Assembly: GCA_013398615.1 (NCBI GenBank) | Contig: VZSR01001479.1 | Location: 18,949,860 to 19,013,859 of the forward strand | DNA length: 64,000 bases | Reading direction: 5' to 3' | DNA from: Brachypodius melanocephalos | Taxonomy: Eukaryota > Chordata > Aves > Passeriformes > Pycnonotidae | Shown: one piece after another, positions 40,101-51,165 of the stretch | Numbering within the stretch: the stretch's first letter is position 1 | Layout of the letters: the number at the start of each line of letters is the position of its first letter | Made by a program: the position numbers and the translations under genes | Notes under the pieces: model-generated | Told to the model about the DNA's origin: nothing | Databases searched by the model: none | The model's input: only the letters and a program-made list of their open reading frames with translations

Positions 40101-41296
40101 AAGATTGTATATGTCTGCAGAAACTCTAAAAGTCAGCAAACCAAAACAGATACAAAACCTCAAAGACGCCTAGACAAAATATGAAATTTATCAATAAAAG
40201 ACTTTGAAATTTTATTTTCTGTGAAGAAATATGCCCAAAGCGCATTTTGAGTGCAAAATGCTAAAATGCAGTAATTCTATGGGCTAAAAATGTCACCTGA
40301 ACACAAGAATTCTCAATTCCTTCAAAAATCCTTCAACTAGACCAGAACTCCAAAGCCAAATGACACAACTATAAATGCCAGTATCAGCTCTTCATTGTTC
40401 ATCAGTTTCATCAGCAACACGGACAAGCAACAGGATTTGCAAATTGTAGGAAAGAAAGAGAGAGAAAGTAGAAAGATAGGAAAGAGCTGGCAGAGGTGGG
40501 ATATGGTGCAGAGAGGAGCAGAACTTTACATTATCTCAGTCTGGTCCACCTTCAAGACTTGCTGGATCTACAAATAAATAGCCAGCACAAAAAAACAACC
40601 AACAACACCAAAAATCAAAGACTGACATCCCCAGAAGAGTCTGTTACTCTTCCACAAACAGAGCAATATTTCATCTTGCAAGAAGCTTACCAAAATCTCA
40701 AATATAAGCTACATCCTGAAATCACTCACTTCCAATTCATATATTAATATCAATGAAACTTTCCAGTGGTAAAATCTTGTTCTTCAAGAGGACTTAAAAA
40801 AGCACAGCCTCAAATACTTCAAACAAAGTTCTGAAGAAGAAAGAAGATTAAGACATTCCAATGGCCTTGCAGGAAAGAAAATTTTTATGCAAAATTCTGC
40901 TTGTAGAGGTTTGGACCTCTCACAATAGGAATGTAATTTCAAATCAGCAGAAATACATTCAGTTCTTATGAAAGTGGTACAGCATCTACAGAATTGAAGA
41001 GGCTCCTTACCAATTACAACTCTGCTCAAGCAGTAATCAAAGACTGAAACATGGCCCTGGATGTTTAACATTACCCAGCCCTAAACTGATGTGCCAGCTC
41101 ACAGATTGTAACTGGAGCAGGTGGCAGCAATTTAAATGGGCTGTATAAATACACAGAGGACGATGGGCTGTCACTGCCATCAAGCACAAACATTGTTTAC
41201 ATGTTTCAAAGAAATATTTTCCCTTTATTTTTGAGACGCTGAAAGCGTGAATAAATGTAAGAACAGTTGCAAAAGAAAGTCCATTGCATTTTTGTT

Positions 41297-41365
41297 AAAA
41301 AAAAACAAACAAACAAAACAAAAAAAAAAAAACAACCAAAAAAACAGAGACAGAGAGAGAGAGAA
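41297..41365 (+). repeat. A/C tract followed by GA microsatellite
   Basis: About 50 bases of A with AAAC steps run directly into an AGACAGAGAGAGAGAGA purine tract. The purine part is a mirror-like polypurine sequence. Confidence 0.85.
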
Positions 41366-42334
41366 ATAGAAAGCCTCCTTATCTGTCAGATGCAGCTGAA
41401 AAAACATATGAGTGCTGCCTCCCAGAGTCCAGCTGCCTGGAACAAGTCTTTCTATTTTTACAGTGATTCAGTGTCCAAGAAAATCTCCAGGGGGTGAGAA
41501 ACAATGATACATTCTCTGTTTCTGCCACTGTTCTGAGGGGGTCACACTGGACCACCCCAGCTAAGTTACACACAGATTCGGGCCTCTGTACTGCCTGAAC
41601 AGCACAGACAGGTATCAGCTTCAAAACAGAGCTGAATTCAGCTCTCTCTCTCATGAATCCCTGCCCTCAAAACCTCATAAAGGAAAACAGTTAATAGACC
41701 CTCTCTCTGCACAGGTCCTGAGAATGGTGCACAGAGACACGGTCTCCCACCGCTCCTCCACCTGGAGCAGCCACGTGGGCTACAAGAGCCACTTCAGCAT
41801 TTCAGGGAGATGGCTGGGAAGATGGGGCAGAGAGCGAGCAGAGCTGCTCTGAGAGGGTGGGCAGCTTCCACTCTCTGTCATCAGGGCCAACAGAGGCGAT
41901 GCCACCGTTTCTCTGTAGGCTGCAGCCAAACTACTCAGAGCAGCACAGCATTTCTTGATCTATCCACTGAAATTAGCGCACAATCATATTCCCAAGCCAA
42001 AAGCAGATGTTGAAGGAGTCCCATTTAAAGAAGTTTAGAGTATTCTGAGCACTAATCAGAAATCACTATTTTGCAAGTTTGCAGCAATGCTTCCATCAAA
42101 GTACCTCAAGAGACGTTTCTACAAAAAAAGTCAATTACAGAGAGCATGATCCTATTACTTTAGGCAAAAGGAAACAAAAACCTGCTTTTTTTCATCATTA
42201 GTGAAGATCAGACATAGCCTCTAAATACTAAGAGTACAATCAGCGTAACTCAGCAAACAATTTGTTTCAGTCACTGAGAAATGCAGTTGCCAGGACAGCA
42301 TTTCCCTGGCAGATTCCCAGGGCCAACAGAGCCC

Positions 42335-42480
42335 TTGCCCGCATTCCCGGCGGGAAGCAAGGCGATGGTTCCGCCCGCGGCCGCGCGGGGGCGGTGCAGC
42401 ACCGCGGGCGCTGCCGGCGGCGGGCGGGGCGGGACCGGCGGCACGCACCTCCATCAGCCCCAGCAAGAATGGTCCCGACA
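42335..42480. promoter_or_regulatory. Small CpG island
   Basis: The densest CpG cluster in the window, with roughly twenty CpG in about 130 bp (42341-42450), in a setting that otherwise has very few. It contains consecutive GC-box-like GGGCGGGGCGGG text (about 42422-42433), suited to Sp1-type factors. Unmethylated CpG islands in vertebrates usually mark promoters. Direction is not fixed by the island itself, but the elements next to it favour minus-strand transcription. Confidence 0.65.
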
Positions 42481-42490
42481 CACGCTGCCG
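42449..42490 (-). other. PLD5: Candidate CpG-island first exon of PLD5
   Basis: On the minus strand CTGATGGAG is followed by GTGCGT, a good splice donor, so an exon ending ATG GAG (phase 0) could join the PLD5 anchor exon to give M-E-SQQRCIV.... Read through without splicing, the first four codons give M-E-V-R, the same four residues I recall at the human PLD5 start. The next codons (Ala-Ala-Gly-Pro-Ala-Pro) do not match, so this may be coincidence. The start-codon context is weak at -3 (C) with G at +4. The 5' end is estimated from the TATA-like position. Confidence 0.3.
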
Positions 42491-42507
42491 AGGGCTTCAG
42501 AAGGCAG

Positions 42508-42560
42508 AAGTTTTATGGAAAGAGCCTACGTAATGCAGGTACTAAAAATAGCCAATTAGT
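42508..42560 (-). promoter_or_regulatory. Promoter-like element cluster upstream of the CpG island
   Basis: Reading the minus strand towards the island there is an ATTGG (inverted CCAAT, 42552-42556), then CTATTTTTAG (42542-42551), a perfect match to the MEF2 consensus. A TTACGTAG palindrome-like site follows, and then CATAAAA (42511-42517), a weak TATA-like box. The last would place a start site near 42480-42490, inside the island's edge. These are motif matches only. Confidence 0.4.
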
Positions 42561-45500
42561 ATTCGGCCTCCCATGTAACAACATTAGCTGTGTTGATGTA
42601 ATTACCTTTTGTTTCCATGCGAAATTACACTTAATATGATTTTACTGGATCATAAAAGACGTTTCATTCTGCTGCAATACTCTGCCTAATGCCAGTCTCA
42701 AACAGTCAAATACAGAAGGGGAGAAAATAGAGCAGCCCCCAAGGAGATTTTCAGGGTTTCTATTGATAACAGTGACCTGTATCTGTTGGACTTCCTTGGC
42801 CATGACACCTCTCCAAAGCAATCTGAGAAAGCAAATACCTGACACTCGTGCTACAGATGGATGGCTCTGGAAAACTCCAGACGAAATAGGAGGCACAGCA
42901 GAGTACTACTGCAAAGCCATATGGACAAGAAAGGCACTCGATGTCAAAGGCTCGTATTCCTGCGTGACACAGTATCTGTCAGACATGATGGCAAATCCCA
43001 AGCAACAGGGCCAGGAGAGTTGCTGAACTATTCCAGTGCAAAAAGCTCAGTGACAGATGGAACCTACTATGGAAAGCAACATGTGTGTCTGCACAAGTGC
43101 TTCTCAAGGAAGTGACCAATCTTAAGAAAAAAATGAAAAGTATTTGAATAGCACTTCAGGTACCAGACACTGTGAAGCAGGTGATGCTAATTTAAACCTA
43201 CCTCTGAATGAAGAGTCATGAGCAAGAAATTAAGCAGGCAAACGACTGCTACAGATTTGAGAAGTGTAGGTGTACACAACACGCATCTCCAGCGCGGGCT
43301 GAGCAAAAAAATGGACCCGCACAGTGCTGAAAGACATATGCAAGCTCAGTATCCTCCTTACCTGATAGCATTTTATGAAAAGGCACAGCAAGTGGTCAGA
43401 CAGCCAGAAACAATCTCTGGAAATGACAGATTATTTGAAAAACTGATCATAGCAGTGGATGACACTCTAGCCCACTTGCACTAAGAATACTAGAAAGAAG
43501 AATAGGAAAGAGCTGATTTTAGTGGTAGGGTCTTTGAAAAGATTCTAAAAACTCTGCACAAGCTTCTGAACTAAATTCTTTAACCAAAATATTATCCATA
43601 TTGCAAAAAGGAGAAAACTGATTTAAGGGATGGACTGCTGGCTTAAAAGACAGAGGAACAGTTGACTTAAAAATAGTTATGGCTTTACCCTAAACCAATT
43701 AAAGCCAAATACAGTGAGATCGACAGACCAAATATTTCACTCATTTGACCAAGCTTAAAACCTGTCCACTTCACATATGATCACAAGATGGATTATTCCA
43801 TGTCCTGAGCAGTAAAAGGCTCCAACCTATGAAAAAGTGAAGTCAACAGTCTTACAGTAAACTCTCTTACAGTAAACATTGTAACTCTATTGTAAATCTT
43901 TTGTTTTTGAAACAAAAGAAGTTGCTGAGAAAGAATAGGTTATCTCCCTCTGGAGACAGATGCGCAGAGCTGCCGATGGCCAAGAGCTTCGAAGTACAGA
44001 CACACACAAATCAGAGTGACAATCTGCTTTGACACAGATACTCGACCTAACAGGCACATGAAACATGTGCCTGGGGAGCAACACTGCTCCAACCACAAGT
44101 CTGCAAATGGTATGTGCTTGCATAAACTGTTGTGGGGAGGATGACCCTAGTCAGAAGATCAACACCCACACCAGTGCTCACTCACTCCCCCACTCTCAGT
44201 GGCATACAGGAGACAAAATGAAGGACAAAGCAAGGAAACTTGTGGATCAAAGAGAGACAACTTAACAGGTGAAGGAATGAGGGGACACACTACCCCCAAA
44301 GCAGCAAGCAACTCCAAGTCACTCATCACCTCCCACAAGTGTGGACACCCTTCAAGCAAGAACCACCATGGAAAACACTCACACACCCCCACACCCTCCT
44401 TCTTCTACTCCCAATTTCAATTGCCAAGTAAGCAGTCATAACTGTATCCCACCCCAACCTCTTCCCCACCTACTCTCCTACTGAATTTGAGGGGAGATGG
44501 AGAAACAAAGGCCTTTGTGCTGTGCAAGCACACTTGGGCAATAGCCAATTAGTGCATAATCAACAGTGTTTTAACCATTTATCCAAAACACAGTACCACA
44601 CAGAACTGTGAAAAAAATTACCCACATCCCAGCTGGACACGGCACAACTATTTTGCAAGAAAGTTGACTATCAGGACAGGCAACCAGTAAAAGAGACCAA
44701 TCTGGATAATATGGACAGCTCCGTGTTAGACAGGTCTTAACACAAGAGAGAATGTTGCAACCTGCCTGAAGCCACCATAGATGGAGTCGATGTTAACTCA
44801 AAAGACTCTGTGGAGAAATAAATTATTTAATCAGATATAACTCCATACATGAACATTCTCAGCCTTGCTCTTTGTCGCCAAAGCATTGCTTACTTCTCAA
44901 ATGAAATGTTTCTTTTACTGGTTCTCTGGAGTCAGCTGGTAGGATGACATAAGAGCTACAGTTAGGAAAGAAAAGTGAGAAAGAAAAGTGATCAGTAAGG
45001 TAGCAAAAATCCAAAGCCAAAATCAAGGCTGCTTGACTTCTCTGGACACACTTTCCAGATGAAAAATGATCACTGCTTGTAAGGCCATGTTTTTCAGGCT
45101 AGGAGGAAGTGACTGAACAGTGCAACAGTGATTGAGTAGCAAAGTAAAAAACATTTTGTAGTGAAGCATGAGACAAAACAAGAATATACCGTGCCTGGTG
45201 CATACAGTCATTATACTGCACTGGCAGAGGAAGAAAGTAATAATAGGCATTTATAGTAATTTAAATTAATACCCACATTTTAGCAGTGTATCTGAAATTT
45301 AATGTTGGGTGATGAGTAACCTAATGAACTTATTACCGGTCAAGCTGAACCAAAGCCACAGCTTAAGTTCATTAATAGCTTAATCATCTAATGATTTTAA
45401 GGCATCCACAGGTAATTAGGGCCTAGGTATTCTTCCTGGCCAAATTTTTTGCTGCCATAGCTCATATACAGTCTCAATAGTTTCAGCTGTGTTTCACTTG

Positions 45501-48500
45501 TTGCTATGTTCCAGTTGTTTACACAACTGAAAAATATGGCATTAGTGAGATTGAGAGTGACCTGCCAGGAAAACAAAAATAACCTTTGAAAAACTAAGGA
45601 CTGAGAAATATACAGAGAGAATGCCACAGAATGATGTCTTCATCTCTCTCTTTCTTCTTTTGGCAAATGTCTCTTCAGAAGACAAACCCAATACTCACTC
45701 ACACACACACATTAAAGAAGTCTTGATGCTATTTGCCTACCTGCAAAACACTAATAACATGCTTTCCCAGGTGATGCACAAAACTCTGCAAAGCCCAGCT
45801 AATCTCTCTGAAATTTTACAACTAAATCACAGTACTGCTGTTTCCCACTACTGACTTACACATCTAGTGCATTCCATGAAGAGGCTGTTTAATACTATTG
45901 TTAAGAATTACTGTATTTCAAAAGGCAGGGAAAGTCATATTTGAACATAAATGAAGAATTATTTTCAAAATATTACATAGCAAATATATAGCAGGCACGT
46001 TGAATGCTTCTTTTTTGCCAGATCAAAAGTTTTTGACTGGAGCTGAGAAAAATAAACCGTTTTCACTGTGTGTAAAACAAGTACCACAAAGACTTCATAA
46101 ACCGGAAAATTTATTAGAAATTAAAAACAGATAAAGCATTGGAAGTTTCTGTCTTGATGACATGCAAAAACTACGACTACTAAATTTAACAGCACGCTAA
46201 AGTGGCATCCAGCGGTGCTCTCCACATTACATTTGTTTAATGTTGTCTTTTCAGCCTCTACTGGATAAGCTTCAGTGGGAACAGACCCAAACACCTCACA
46301 CAAGGGGCTGAAGAATCCAAAAGTCAGATATCTGAACAGTAAAAGCACGATTAGAAAGACCTCCACATTACACCTGGTTGCTGCACATACTACTTTACAG
46401 TAGAGAGAAGCCTATCTCTAAATCATCTTCTTGAATAAAGAACTTCAAAGATCCAATGCTCAGACTTAATTTTTAAATCAATTAAAACCCTCTGTATGAT
46501 ATATATAATACTTCCTATCTTGGTAAGTCTTTTTTGGGCAGGAAAGAGAGGGAAATATAATAATTTTCATTATTTACAAGACTTACATGTAATGTTTAGT
46601 AGCCAACAAAATAAAGCTTCCTGCATATATAAATTTCCCTAAGATAGTATCAGCCTTTAAATCTGCCATAAATAATTTGACCACTAATTGGAGAAAAAGC
46701 CACAGAATGTCCACACAGTTTACAGGAACTATTAAAAACCACAAATCAGACTAGTCTGAGTTACAAAATTTTTTCCACAGATCTAAATATTTGATTTTTT
46801 TCTTTGCTATGCCTTTATAATTAAACTAACTACATTTGAATTATATTCTGATCACTTATAATCTGAAGGGTATTTTTGACACCAGTTTTACATTCTCTTT
46901 CTCTCAAAACAATCTCTCAGAAAAGAACATTATACTTGGACATACTCCCATTGGAAATCTCCTCTGCTCACTTTTCAGTTGGCTGCTTTCAAAACTTTAT
47001 TGAGTCCTCTGAACACAGGAGAATGTCCAGCTAACTGACTCCTGATTTAGGAAGGAAACAGAATATATTTCTGTGGCAAAAACCAAAACCATATCATCCT
47101 CCCCAACCCAAGGACCAGAGCTTCAATCCCATGAACTGCAATTATAAGATATGTTATGCAAATGCAAATCCTACTTTGTTTTCCTGAAGAGTTTATTTTT
47201 AGCTAAATGATGCATGTGCCTTAATTAGAATTTTACACTGCTTCTGTACTATTTGTGATTGTAGACATAAGTCTGTGCAAGCGCCAGGGCCAGATGAAAA
47301 CTGGGGACAGTGTGCCTCTTCTTCCAGACACTTGCAATAAAGAAAGACAAGCCCAAAAGTGAAATATAGTGCGTTGGACATTAATCTAGGAGTCAGAGAG
47401 CTAATTTAAATCCAAAACCAACAAACTGAGACAAATTGCCATTCTCTGCCTTTATTTCACCTCCTCAGCCTTCATGAGAAGGCCTCTCGTTGTATTTGCA
47501 CAGCATACTGCATAAAAGGTCCTAATCTCGATACAGAATACTAATCCACACTATACAATATGCTGTTAAAAATATAAAGGTGACCTCCAACTTTCTCTAC
47601 ATGCTTTCACACAATTTAATTTCTGTGAGATTAGGATACATACATTCATATATTAAGATTGTGTCATACAGTGAGCATGGAACCTGTCCAACCTTGTTGC
47701 TGCGACCTGTGAAGCCAGTCCAAATCTCTGAATGTACTCAAAAGATAACCTCAGAGACAAATCACTCCATCTTCACTGCTACTAGAACTGCAAAATCGAT
47801 GACAGATGCCTACATATCTTCAAATTGGTAGAGTTAAATGTAGGTTTACCACTAAGTTTGAACCAAAACAACTTTTGCAGTTGGATTAAAAAAAACCCCG
47901 GAAAACAGTATCATCAGAATAGGCAGATGCTTCAATGGTAACCTTCACATTTTCCAACCACTGAATACATACTAAATATTATATAAAGTGGCTATTACAG
48001 TCTCCTGAGCCAAGGGGCTTTTCTTATTGTGAAGATAAAGTGAATCATCTGAAATTGTTCAGATTCCCCTTCTCTCTAAAGTAAAGGCATAGTTTTCATA
48101 CTTTTCTGCCTTTATTTGTAACATTATCCTTTGGGCATCTACCACAACTTGGACAAATCTGTAGCAACGTAAAAGACTGTCAAACTCTGTGTTACTGCAC
48201 AGGTATCTTTAACAGCCATTTTAAAAAAAAGTGAAATTGTAGTCATAAAAACCAGAGAGGAATAAGGACGCTTATAACCTGAAGTAGTCTGATGGCATTA
48301 TCAAATGAGACAAGAATGGTTGTTTTTCGTTTTAACTGGCATATGTGCCTGCACAGAGGTGTAAAACAAATCACTACTCTTCAATGAAAATATCCCAACA
48401 ATGAAAGTGAAAAGCCACCCTTTCTGTAATAGAAGTTTGATAAGAATGAACATAAAATAGGTGTTGTCTAATACACTTTGTAAGCAAAGCATAGTTGTTG

Positions 48501-48552
48501 CAGTCTGAAACTCAAGACAGTCAATCATTCTTTGAATTACTGTATTCATGCA

Positions 48553-48606
48553 TTTTTACCTAGTCTCTACCTTTTCTTATTTTTACCTAGTCTCTACCTT
48601 TTCTTA
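48553..48606 (+). repeat. Perfect 27-bp tandem duplication
   Basis: Two identical 27-bp units (48553-48579 and 48580-48606), each starting TTTTTACCTAG and ending CTTTTCTTA, directly abutting. The absence of any mismatch suggests a recent event. Confidence 0.95.
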
Positions 48607-49185
48607 CTTCGACAAAAACTACAATAGCTGATTGATAACAATAAGTTTTACCAAGCTGCTTTTTCAAATTCCATCTTACTAAAAAATGACCCAATGGCTC
48701 ACATTTTCTGAAAAATTGAATAAACAGAATTCTCTCCGAAGGAGTGCAGCCATCACAAAGGTTCTTTGATTACTGCCTGATTTATACTGTCCCTCAACCT
48801 ACTGCACCATGACCACCTACTCTGCAGTAGTACTCCAAACCTATAGGAACTGGAAACACTGGGACTCCAGATGGCAAACAGTGCAGAATGTAAACAAATT
48901 ATAAATCACCCGAAGAGCTCAAGGTAGGTGTTAGGCAGGACACATAATCCTGTTATCTTTTTTAATTTTAGTTTTTAGAATCACAAACTAGTATTTGCTT
49001 GCTTTAGTATATAGACTCACAGAAGTGTAAAAGTACTTAAAATTATATGCCCTACTTGCACTATTTTTTTAATGAAATAAAGGTAACATTCATTTTCTGA
49101 AAAAAAGGTAATTATGTCAGGTTTCTGTTTTACAGCCTTATGTAAAATACAGCTTTCTGTTATTATTAAAGTGTTTACTTTTAAC

Positions 49186-49194
49186 GGGGGGGGG
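49186..49194 (+). repeat. G9 homopolymer
   Basis: Nine consecutive G in AT-rich surroundings. It is prone to slippage and assembly error. Confidence 0.9.
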
Positions 49195-49244
49195 AAGGTA
49201 TACTTCAAATACAGGGTTACTAATTCGTGTTCAAATAGAAAGAA

Positions 49245-49270
49245 AACAAACAAACCAACCAACCAACCAC
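49245..49270 (+). repeat. AAAC/AACC microsatellite
   Basis: Tetranucleotide run: AAAC steps pass into about four CCAA steps. Confidence 0.85.
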
Positions 49271-49800
49271 ACCAGTCCCAAAGCCCCAACCCCTAACTGT
49301 AATATAACACACCTATAAAGAAAAGGACTTGTATTTCAAACTATACAAACTAAAGACCAAGTCAGTACCTGTGCTGAATATCATTTTAAAAATGAAACAC
49401 AGCCTAAAGCCCTCAAGACAAGGGCTCCACAGTAATCAGCACTACATAAGCCATCAACATTTCTTCCCACAGAGTTTAAAATTGAGAATTTTAAGGCATT
49501 GATCTCAAGTTCATTGGAATTAGCAGAGTTTTAAATGGCTTTGGATTATGTCCCAGAGAAATAAGCAGGCACAGACAGACTGGAATATAAGACAAGGTAA
49601 CAGAAAAACACATTAACAGTAAGAACAAGCATACTTTATTTCCTGAGAAGCAATTTGCACACCTGCTTTATTTCAAAATCCTAATACAATTATACTGCAG
49701 GCTACATTTGCATGCAAGAGGCAGCAGTTTCTTTGAACTGAAGATCTTTAGCTTATTTTGAGATAAAACAGTAAAAGCAAATATAAAAAGTAATAATAAA

Positions 49801-49840
49801 TGTATTATAACCCACAGGGACTTGTATTATAACCCACAGG
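49801..49840 (+). repeat. 22-bp direct duplication
   Basis: TGTATTATAACCCACAGG occurs at 49801 and again at 49823, separated by GACT. Eighteen bases are identical. Confidence 0.9.
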
Positions 49841-50544
49841 CAAAGAACAAAATATCACCATTTTTATAAGAACTGTAATGAAAAAGATTAGATATATTAG
49901 TCATAACTCCGGCAAAAATGCGAGAATGCTAAGTTCTAAATATTTTTTTACAAGAAACCACTATTTTAAGTCTTTAACCTGATGATTCTTTACACTGATG
50001 ATAAAATATAATTTCACCCATCATTCAGTATTATACTTAGTTATAGCTAATGCATTCCAGAGGCATAAGCATGGATTCTGTGACTCCTAATCTTCCTTTC
50101 AGTCTTGTTTTTTTATGATTTACTTGAAAGAGGGACATATTTCACGGGCATGCTTCCAGCGATCCAATTATAAAACATACGCGATTGTGAAAGTTGACAG
50201 AAAGTATATACATTATCTTATTATGCCATTTTCCTTCTTTTCCATTTCCCAGCAAAGCAACCTTTACATTCTCAGAAAATACACCTATTGCATGTATTTT
50301 TAAAGTGATCTTTTATCAGCTTAATAGTTAATAGGTTTCTGTGCCACACTGCTTGCATATGTAGCTTACAATTTCATGAAAAAAATGTATTTTATAAAAT
50401 TACAGAGAAATGTAACTAAATACTTTAGTAACTATCTCTCAAAGACTGCCTGTTGGTTTAAATTGCTCCAATGACTGGAGAAAAATGAAAAGAGCTGGTA
50501 ATTTGTTTCCATTGTACAGATCTGTCCAAGAATAAACATGGTTT

Positions 50545-51165
50545 GGTACTTGATCTTTCACAGTCTCCTGCAAGATCCTCGCAGGGAATCTGATGAAATA
50601 TGGGCTGGATGAGCAGAGAGTGAGGACTGCAAACAGGCTGAAGGGTCAGGCTCAGAGAGTGGTGGTGGATAATGGGGCAGAGTGTGCCCTCAGCAAGTCT
50701 GCAGATGATACAGAACTGGGAGGATTGGCTGATATGCCTGAGGGTTGTGCTGCCATCCAGAGGGACACTGACAGCCTGGAGGAACCTCAAGAAGTTCAAC
50801 AAAAGGAATTCCAAATTCCTCCACCTGAAGACATTCAACCCCAGCAGTTCATGTGTCAATACGAGCTGGGGGCAGGCAGCTGGAGAGCAGCTTTGCAGAA
50901 GAGGCCCTGGGGATGCCAATAGACACCAAAATGCCCTTGTGGCAGACAGGACCAGCAGCATCCTGGGCTACATCAGAAGGAGCATTGCTGGCAGATCAAG
51001 AGAGGGCATCCTTCCCCCTCTACTCAGCCCTGGTGAGGCCACAGCGGCAGTGCTGTGTCCAACAGAAATATGGGGCTACTGGAGAGAGTCAAGCAAAAGG
51101 CCATGAAGAAGACACTTAAGGGAATTAATCAGTGTGTAACACTGTCTGAAGAGAAGCAGATGGAA
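50545..51165 (+). mobile_element. CR1 LINE fragment, reverse transcriptase and after
   Basis: The clearest CR1 copy in the window. In order it shows a GTCTCCTGCAAGATCCTC-like stretch, GGTGGTGGATAATGG, then GTGTGCCCTCAGCAAGTC with TGCAGATGATACAGAACTGG encoding S-ADD-T-E-L-GG (the Ala-Asp-Asp polymerase motif region). The 'DLxxLxxxQ' stretch, CAGCATCCTGGGCTACATCAG, and CCCTCTACTCAGCCCTGGTGAGGCC follow. Compared with CR1 as I know it, the part between GATAATGG and the polymerase motif is missing, so there is an internal deletion. The orientation is plus. Frames are broken, so the element is inactive. The longest antisense frame here (50458-50961) is a shadow. Confidence 0.9.

Larger units (their letters stand above)
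36253..42334. other. PLD5 intron between the two candidate 5' exons
   Basis: About 6 kb of AT-rich sequence with A/C and GA tracts (listed separately). The patch at 41500-41950 is less AT-rich and has some CpG, but no recognisable gene. Confidence 0.5.
42561..50544. other. About 8 kb upstream of the CpG island, no gene seen
   Basis: AT-rich sequence with a perfect 27-bp tandem duplication (48553), a G9 run with an AACC repeat (49186-49270) and a 22-bp duplication (49801). The 88-codon frame at 43218-43484 was examined and is not recognisable as any protein family. Confidence 0.5.

Noticed and set aside
42763..43026. Frame containing an AEYYCKA-like stretch resembling an immunoglobulin-domain end
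   Set aside because: There is no upstream cysteine and tryptophan framework, no V-domain spacing and no splice context, so the match is too short.
43218..43484. 88-codon plus-strand frame with protein-like composition
   Set aside because: No family recognised, no splice signals or promoter, and ordinary length for chance in 64 kb.
50458..50961. Minus-strand 167-codon open frame
   Set aside because: It is antisense to a clear CR1 fragment, hence a shadow frame.
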